From: DATKGQ01 sp035510715
Lineage (GTDB): Bacteria > Patescibacteriota > Saccharimonadia > Saccharimonadales > UBA4665
Direction: 5' to 3'
Assembly: GCA_035510715.1 (NCBI GenBank)
Contig: DATKGQ010000024.1
Coordinates: forward strand, 1 to 37,254
DNA length: 37,254 nt
In this document: positions 32,841 to 37,254 of the stretch, one piece after another
Layout: each line of letters starts with the position of its first letter
How positions within the stretch are numbered: the first letter of the stretch is position 1
The notes under the pieces: generated by a model
What the model saw: only the letters and a program-made list of their open reading frames with translations
Databases searched by the model: none
What the model was told of the DNA's origin: nothing
Translations under genes and position numbers: made by a program

Positions 32841-33824
32841 CTAGCTTTGAAAAACTGTCTGTAAATCAACGGTTGCGGTACAGATCCTGGTATCAGCTAC
32901 AGCATAATAAAGTCTTAGGAGGTTATCTTCTTCAATCACTCCGCAACAAAATACTGATTTTGGTAGAATATTATTCTGGGACATATCAGCAATGTCGTTG
33001 TCTGATAGCGACCGTAGAGTGGCATATCCGCCAGGTATTAAATCGCTCAAACCACTTGTCTCATATGGTTCGCTAGGTTCTAAGATAGGTTTTGTGCAAC
33101 GCCAAATAACATCTAAGGGGTTGTCTAAACTAAGAAGTGCCGCACCTAGGCAATAGGTTTTCATGTCACTAAATTGATCAATGCCATGATAAAATATCAA
33201 CCAGCCTTTTTTAGTTTTTATTGGTGCTGGCCCCATTTCCACATAAGCAGCATCAAAAAAACCTTTTCTGGCACTAATAACAGGTGTTGAATCGGATTGC
33301 CAGTTTAATATATTGCTAGAAGTGGCGGACCAAATATGATTATCACCGAAAAGTAAAAAGTATTGGTCATTTATCTTTTCTGGGAATATGGCAGCAGCTT
33401 TAGACCAATCCGATGGTAAATTTTCTCTTTGCGGGTGTTTTAGCTCAGGGAATATTAGATTATGCTTCTTCCAATTATATAGATTGTTACTGGAAGCCAT
33501 TGCCGCCCTGGCGGTCGTGCCATCAAAGGCTGTGTACGTAAGCCAGAACCGACCATTAAGAAATGTTATCCGTGGATCTTCGCAACCTCGTTGTTCCCAA
33601 TCATGTTCAGGAGATATAACTGGATCTGGGTTAATAATAAATGATATCCCATCAAGACTTGTAGCTAAGAAAATTCGAGATATCCAATCATCACCCACGC
33701 CCCTAAGAAACATGAAATATTCGGCTTTATGTTTGATAATTGTACAGTTATAAATTTTTTTAGAGTACAGTTTGTTATTGGGGTCGGGTATTATTATTGG
33801 ATTATTTGCATAACGCTCAAGCAT
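32841..33824 (-). CDS. GH130 family beta-mannoside phosphorylase/hydrolase
   Basis: This 327-aa enzyme shows the family's blocks: 'NNPIIIPDP' at the start, 'IYNCTIIKHKAEYFMFLRG', 'GCEDPRITFLNGRFWLTYTAFDG' in pieces with the catalytic Asp, 'DWSKAAAIFPEKINDQYFLLFGD' in pieces, 'EMGPAPIKTKKGWLIFYHGID' in pieces, and 'YCLGAALLSLDNPLDV'. GH130 acts on beta-1,2- or beta-1,4-mannosides, as phosphorylase or hydrolase; which type is not clear. It is cytosolic and follows the toroid gene by 36 bp. Confidence 0.88.
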   Translation of the reverse strand: MLERYANNPIIIPDPNNKLYSKKIYNCTIIKHKAEYFMFLRGVGDDWISRIFLATSLDGISFIINPDPVISPEHDWEQRGCEDPRITFLNGRFWLTYTAFDGTTARAAMASSNNLYNWKKHNLIFPELKHPQRENLPSDWSKAAAIFPEKINDQYFLLFGDNHIWSATSSNILNWQSDSTPVISARKGFFDAAYVEMGPAPIKTKKGWLIFYHGIDQFSDMKTYCLGAALLSLDNPLDVIWRCTKPILEPSEPYETSGLSDLIPGGYATLRSLSDNDIADMSQNNILPKSVFCCGVIEEDNLLRLYYAVADTRICTATVDLQTVFQS

Positions 33825-33860
33825 ATTACTAGTTTAAAGCTTTTTTGCGGTTTATCGATA

Positions 33861-34820
33861 CTATATCGTTAAGCGAGTGTTTAGCATATGCAAGCTTAAT
33901 AGCAAACAAATATTCGATTCAGCACCACTATCATGATTAATACCAGTCTGGTTGATCCCATCAAAACATTTTAGTGATTTAGGGTCATACATCTTTTTTA
34001 ATTTTACATTTTTACCATCAAACCAAGCCAACCACCGCTTAGCAGATTGATAATCAATTGGCTTGCCAGAGCACTGATAAGCCGCTAACCATGCCCAGAT
34101 CATGTAGGCCGCGTCAATCGGTTGTTGAGAATAGGTTGGCACTTTGGGTTGATTTTTTTTCAACCAGCCTCGATTGCCAATGGGTGATAATAGCCGATTA
34201 CGACGGCATTGATTATTTATAAACTTTAAAATTCGTAACCCGATTTTGGCCACATCTCCATCTTCTGCATTAAATGCATACCGCAATAAGGCATACGCCA
34301 TAATACCGTTACCATATGTCATCTCGTTCTCCGGCCATAGCCAATTATCTTCTAGGTCATTAAATAAACCAGCTAGTTTATTTGCTAAATCATGAGCTAT
34401 ATCTATGTCTAGATATATTGCGCCTAGTAGGGCGTAGGCAATACCTCGCATACGAGATAAACCATTAATTAATGGCATAAGTTTATGGACTAATTTACTA
34501 ATCTCAGCTTTATGAAAATTAAGTGAATAGGCATAGCCTAACGCCCATAGAGCTTGTCCAGTAGCATCTTCGGATGCTGGAAAATTGAAAAAACTTTGTT
34601 CTTTAGTTGCAAATCCATAAAATCCGTTTGCGTGCCATGATAATAGAATATATTTAAACAGTGTTTCTGCCTGATCAACTTTATTCAGCGCCAAACAGAC
34701 TATTAAGCCTCTGGCCGCATCATCAAGGGCATATCCTTTATTAAAATATATCTCGCTGCCATTACTATGTTGCCATATACCGAACTTATCTATCAAACTA
34801 TTAAAAAATGGCGTGTTCAT
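33861..34820 (-). CDS. (Alpha/alpha) toroid protein associated with GT4/GH130 clusters
   Basis: This 319-aa protein resembles the glycosidase-like toroid domain often found beside GT4 and GH130 genes. Near the N-terminus 'NKGYALDDAARGLIVCLAL' aligns with the 'GY..DDNARALI' block of that group. Later repeats ('ATGQALWALGYAYSL', 'GNGIMAYALLRYAF', 'QQPIDAAYMIWAWLAAY') form helix pairs, and 'HDSGAESNICLLLSLHML' closes the fold. Its activity in other genomes is not firmly known; roles in mannoside hydrolysis or epimerisation are proposed. It begins 5 bp after the GT4 gene ends, so the two are certainly one operon. Confidence 0.75.
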   Translation of the reverse strand: MNTPFFNSLIDKFGIWQHSNGSEIYFNKGYALDDAARGLIVCLALNKVDQAETLFKYILLSWHANGFYGFATKEQSFFNFPASEDATGQALWALGYAYSLNFHKAEISKLVHKLMPLINGLSRMRGIAYALLGAIYLDIDIAHDLANKLAGLFNDLEDNWLWPENEMTYGNGIMAYALLRYAFNAEDGDVAKIGLRILKFINNQCRRNRLLSPIGNRGWLKKNQPKVPTYSQQPIDAAYMIWAWLAAYQCSGKPIDYQSAKRWLAWFDGKNVKLKKMYDPKSLKCFDGINQTGINHDSGAESNICLLLSLHMLNTRLTI

Positions 34821-34825
34821 AACAA

Positions 34826-36016
34826 TTAATAAATGAATTTATTTATAACACTGAGGTAACTTTTTCCGACAGCTGGCCAAGCCATAATTCTACCGAATTT
34901 TCTAATATTTGCCTTTGTTAGAAGTCTGATCACGGGCTTGTCAATTAACTTATTAACTATTTCAGCAATGGCCGCATAATCTTCGAATGGCACAATAAAG
35001 CCACGTTTTTTAGCTAATAATTCTTGGGCGTAGCGATAGGGTGTTGAGATTATTACAATATTGCTACCAATCGCGTAAGCTAAAGTTCCTGAAGCTGACT
35101 GGTCCGGATCCCGATAGGGTGTTAAATGCAGACTGGAAATCGATAGATATTCCATTAAATCCTTAGTCTTCAAAAACTTATTAATAAATGTAATCGACTT
35201 CTCAACCTTTAACTTTTTTGCTAATTCAGTTAAGCTTTCACGATATTCTTCGCCATGAATAGCTATTACCTGAGGATGTGTCTGCCCAATAACTAATAAA
35301 TGACAATTAGGATGTTTGATGAGTATCGCTGGCATAGCTTTTATAACCAGATCAACGCCTTTATTATTACTTAACAGGCCTGTCATAGTTAAGTAGAAAG
35401 TATGCTTGTTGAGATTTAATTTTCTGATAACTTCTGATCGGGATTCTTTGTTCTTGACAGGTACACCGTGATGAATCACAAAAACTTTTGATTTATCAGC
35501 ATTATAATCGGCTATTAAAATAGTTTTGGAATTTTGAGTCATAGTAACCACGGCAACAGATTTATCAATAATCTGTTTTATAACTTTGCGACGGCCAGGA
35601 TCTGGATGGGGCACCACTGAATGCAATGTGGTTATCATCGGACATTTTAGATTATTTATAGTTTCAAGGATGTATTCGCCGGTAGGATAGTCTTTGGTTT
35701 CTCCGTCAATTTTTACTTTAATCCATTTGCCGCCAAATAAACCAAACTCGTGTTGTAGTAAAACTAGGTCGACCTTAGCTTCATTAAATTTTTCAGCCGC
35801 TCTGCGATATGATTGCCGTCTGGTGGTTTTTATTATAGCTACGACTGACTTATCGTATTGATACGTCTCGTTTCCAGTCTCAGCGGCAGCAATAATTATC
35901 TCAGCTTTAGGAATATTGTATTTTATGCTATCTATAAGGTCGCGACCAAAGGTTGCTATTCCGCATTTTTTAGGAACATAGGAACCTATCAATCCCAAAC
36001 GTAAATTGTTACTCAT
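34826..36016 (-). CDS. GT4 glycosyltransferase of the GH130-linked type
   Basis: This 396-aa GT-B enzyme begins 'RLGLIGSYVPKKCGIATFGRDL'-like, in pieces 'GSYVPKKCGIATFGRDL', the hallmark of the glycosyltransferases that sit with GH130 and toroid genes. 'VLLQHEFGLFGG' is the acceptor-lobe block, 'MTGLLSNNKGVDLVIKA' the linker, and 'DQSASGTLAYAIGSNIVIISTPYRYA' in parts replaces the classical EX7E signature. It likely makes or extends a beta-linked mannoside that the GH130 enzymes later break. It is the first gene of the four-gene minus-strand cluster. Upstream lies a TATAAT on the minus strand near 36110, a possible promoter. Confidence 0.85.
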   Translation of the reverse strand: MSNNLRLGLIGSYVPKKCGIATFGRDLIDSIKYNIPKAEIIIAAAETGNETYQYDKSVVAIIKTTRRQSYRRAAEKFNEAKVDLVLLQHEFGLFGGKWIKVKIDGETKDYPTGEYILETINNLKCPMITTLHSVVPHPDPGRRKVIKQIIDKSVAVVTMTQNSKTILIADYNADKSKVFVIHHGVPVKNKESRSEVIRKLNLNKHTFYLTMTGLLSNNKGVDLVIKAMPAILIKHPNCHLLVIGQTHPQVIAIHGEEYRESLTELAKKLKVEKSITFINKFLKTKDLMEYLSISSLHLTPYRDPDQSASGTLAYAIGSNIVIISTPYRYAQELLAKKRGFIVPFEDYAAIAEIVNKLIDKPVIRLLTKANIRKFGRIMAWPAVGKSYLSVINKFIY

Positions 36017-36241
36017 TAAAATTCAAATTTCTAAAGCGGCTTGTTTTCAACTAAATAATTAATTTACTCACCCAACCGCGATATTCACAAAACTTTGTAA
36101 CACTTATAATTATATCATTCTTTATTATATTGATAGGTGTCGGCATTTTATACGTTATATTTTTTTTGACATATTTATATCCAGCACAAGATTAAGCAAT
36201 TTATCTGGGTCTAAGATACAATTTTTGAACTTTTTAGACTG

Positions 36242-36653
36242 TTATAATAGGTTGTCTTTAACTAAGGCTGGAATAAGATTTTTAGCTAATCCTACGGATA
36301 CAGTAATATCATTATTTTTGAAGTTACCTTTTGATAACCAAATTATTTTAGTAATTTCGCTGTTTTGGCTTTATCTCGTCAGCAATCTCTATTAAGAAAT
36401 TATCAACATTCTGCTGAGTCTCCTCAACTATATATGACAAATAATGCTTAGCTGATTTGATTTGGACGCCTAGTTCTTCTAATAATTCGCGGCGCAGGGC
36501 CAATACGGGAGTCTCATTTTTCTCGATACCACCGCCAGGACTCCAATAATAATTTGCCCCATGTCCGGTTACAAGAAGTAGCTTTTTATCTTTTATTATA
36601 ATTGCTCTGGCTGTATGTCTCACTTTATGACGATAGCACACGCTAAGTATCAA
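36242..36653 (-). pseudogene. Nudix hydrolase with a +1 frameshift (36363-36366)
   Basis: The open frame gives 101 aa with a perfect Nudix box: 'SPGGGIEKNETPVLALRREL' and 'LEELGV' (GX5EX7REXXEEXGX). It then ends early at 'EIKPKQRNY'. In another frame the expected continuation is present: 'NSEITKIIWLSKGNFKNND' then 'LAKNLIPALVKDNLL' to a TAA at 36242. Adding one A to the AAAA run at 36363-36366 (minus strand) restores a full-length protein of about 137 aa. This is either a true mutation, an assembly error in a homopolymer, or phase-variable. The start is TTG at 36653 or a later GTG; neither has a clear ribosome binding site. Confidence 0.72.
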
Positions 36654-36905
36654 TTTCTATTGACTGGGCCTAAGAGACGATTTTTGAACATTTGTAGTAA
36701 ATTAGTGGCTAGTCTTAACTCAAAACAACTGAACTCAAATTTCGCCCAAACAGCCATACGCATTAAATGCTTCATAGTCCGAAGCCACATTTTCAATTAT
36801 AGCCAATTTATTGCTAATTTCATTAATCGTTGGGGTTACTTATGGGTGCTCAGCTTAGATTCAAGCAAACTGATCGTAGCGGTAGTGGTGCCGATAAAAT
36901 CCTTG
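36650..36905 (-). pseudogene. Decayed coding-like stretch, unidentified
   Basis: Three different minus-strand frames in succession give protein-like sequence: 'GTTTATISLLESKLSTHK', 'TINEISNKLAIIENVASDYE' followed by 'AFNAYGCLGEI', and 'FELRLATNLLQMFKNRLLG'. Each shift is at a short run of A or T. Joined, they would form a C-terminal piece ending at 36650, just where the Nudix frame begins. I cannot name the family. The region (323 bases to the next gene) otherwise holds only the inverted repeat at 36928-36959. An opposite-strand ORF here looks random. Confidence 0.35.
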
Positions 36906-36927
36906 CTTTATTAATATTTATGCTTAC

Positions 36928-36959
36928 CATTAATGTTATATAAGTTCGTAACATTAATG
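36928..36959. promoter_or_regulatory. Perfect 11-bp inverted repeat upstream of the DUF4082 gene
   Basis: CATTAATGTTA (36928-36938) and TAACATTAATG (36949-36959) flank a 10-base spacer, ending 17 bases before the ATG at 36977. Each arm contains the palindrome CATTAATG, so the site is also a direct repeat. It could be an operator for a dimeric regulator or a hairpin in a leader; no U-tract follows. Confidence 0.5.
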
Positions 36960-36976
36960 AAAAACTGAGTTGCTCA

Positions 36977-37254
36977 ATGACAGAAGAATCAGAACCAGTA
37001 ATCGACGGGGTTCCATCGTCTAATCGTCATAAGAAAAACTTGGCGCATAAATTGCTAGGGAATAATAGATTCCAGTTACTAGTAGTAGTAATCCTCTGCG
37101 GCCTGATCGGCGGCTCCTACCTGCTAGTCAAAGCAGCCTCCACTAGTTATAGCCTATGGAGCAATAGTACTATCCCTAGAACTATAACTTCATCCACCAG
37201 TTCAGGTATCGAGCTAGGTGTTAAGTTCAAGAGTAGCAACTCCGGCTATGTCAC
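36977..37254 (+). CDS. DUF4082 surface protein, N-terminal part
   Basis: Ninety-two codons are present before the window ends. A hydrophilic start (about 1-31) is followed by a TM/signal anchor ('FQLLVVVILCGLIGGSYLLV', about 32-51). The next part, 'SYSLWSNSTIPRTITSSTSS' then 'GIELGVKFKSSNSGYVT', is the opening of a DUF4082 domain, whose members are large exported proteins thought to bind or display surface glycans. The codons are richer in G and C than most of the window. Start chosen at the first ATG with good spacing after the inverted repeat; no strong ribosome binding site is seen. Confidence 0.82.
   Translation, partial: MTEESEPVIDGVPSSNRHKKNLAHKLLGNNRFQLLVVVILCGLIGGSYLLVKAASTSYSLWSNSTIPRTITSSTSSGIELGVKFKSSNSGYV

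Noticed and set aside
36615..36914. A 99-aa plus-strand ORF over the Nudix start
   Set aside because: Composition looks random, no family pattern, and the minus strand carries the recognisable Nudix sequence there.
1..37254. Alternative genetic code (TGA read as an amino acid), as in some Patescibacteria
   Set aside because: Several genes end properly at TGA (for example 4329, 20732, 7355), and no gene needs TGA read through.
1..37254. tRNA genes, CRISPR arrays or insertion sequences
   Set aside because: No TTCGA-type T-loop with a matching acceptor stem outside coding regions, no spaced direct repeats, and no transposase-like protein were found by eye.

Overview
The window reads as a piece of a low-GC, gene-dense bacterial chromosome, most likely from Candidatus Saccharibacteria (TM7) or a close relative in the Patescibacteria. 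This is an inference from gene content: a DUF4082 secreted protein, a VKOR homologue, a short Rel enzyme, a RibD-type DHFR-like reductase, GH130/toroid glycan genes, and many start codons lying only a few bases after a TATAAT-like box. TGA is used as a normal stop. I see no rRNA, tRNA, CRISPR array or transposase.

Layout. 1-6.3 kb: VOC protein (cut by the edge), SPFH protein, GT-C-like membrane protein, GT2 glycosyltransferase, small membrane protein, DUF2156 aminoacyl-lipid synthase-like protein and PRPP synthetase. 6.4-10.5 kb: a tightly packed minus-strand run of RibD/DHFR-like reductase, APH-fold kinase, HldE-C-like nucleotidyltransferase, a HIT-Nudix fusion and a deaminase with a long N-terminal extension. 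10.5-20.7 kb: GT4 enzyme with an acidic micro-ORF in front, ThyA, TyrS, VKOR, isochorismatase-like hydrolase, PIG-V-like mannosyltransferase, CDP-alcohol phosphatidyltransferase-like protein, Rel/SpoT and a GH63-type hydrolase.

20.7-22.3 kb is the most unusual part. A visibly GC-richer minus-strand operon encodes a secreted 229-aa protein and a 65-aa two-TM protein. Its 3' untranslated region holds a 20-bp hairpin followed at once by a complete type III hammerhead ribozyme (20752-20810, minus strand). All core nucleotides, three stems and a CUA cleavage site can be read directly. I infer that the mRNA is trimmed by self-cleavage just past a protective hairpin.

22.3-37.3 kb: nitronate monooxygenase-like flavoprotein, a GalU C-terminal remnant, deoxyribonucleotidase, an unknown protein, L-lactate permease with a clear promoter and an overlapping dyad, a 2H phosphoesterase, a secreted GH5 glycosidase, a 14-TM MFS exporter, and a minus-strand glycan cluster (GT4, alpha/alpha toroid, GH130, GH130-like propeller). 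It ends with a frameshifted Nudix gene, a decayed stretch and the start of a DUF4082 surface protein.

Themes: glycan building and trimming (at least four glycosyltransferases and four glycosidase-fold proteins), thymidylate supply (deaminase, DHFR-like, ThyA), nucleotide housekeeping, and gene decay in several places.
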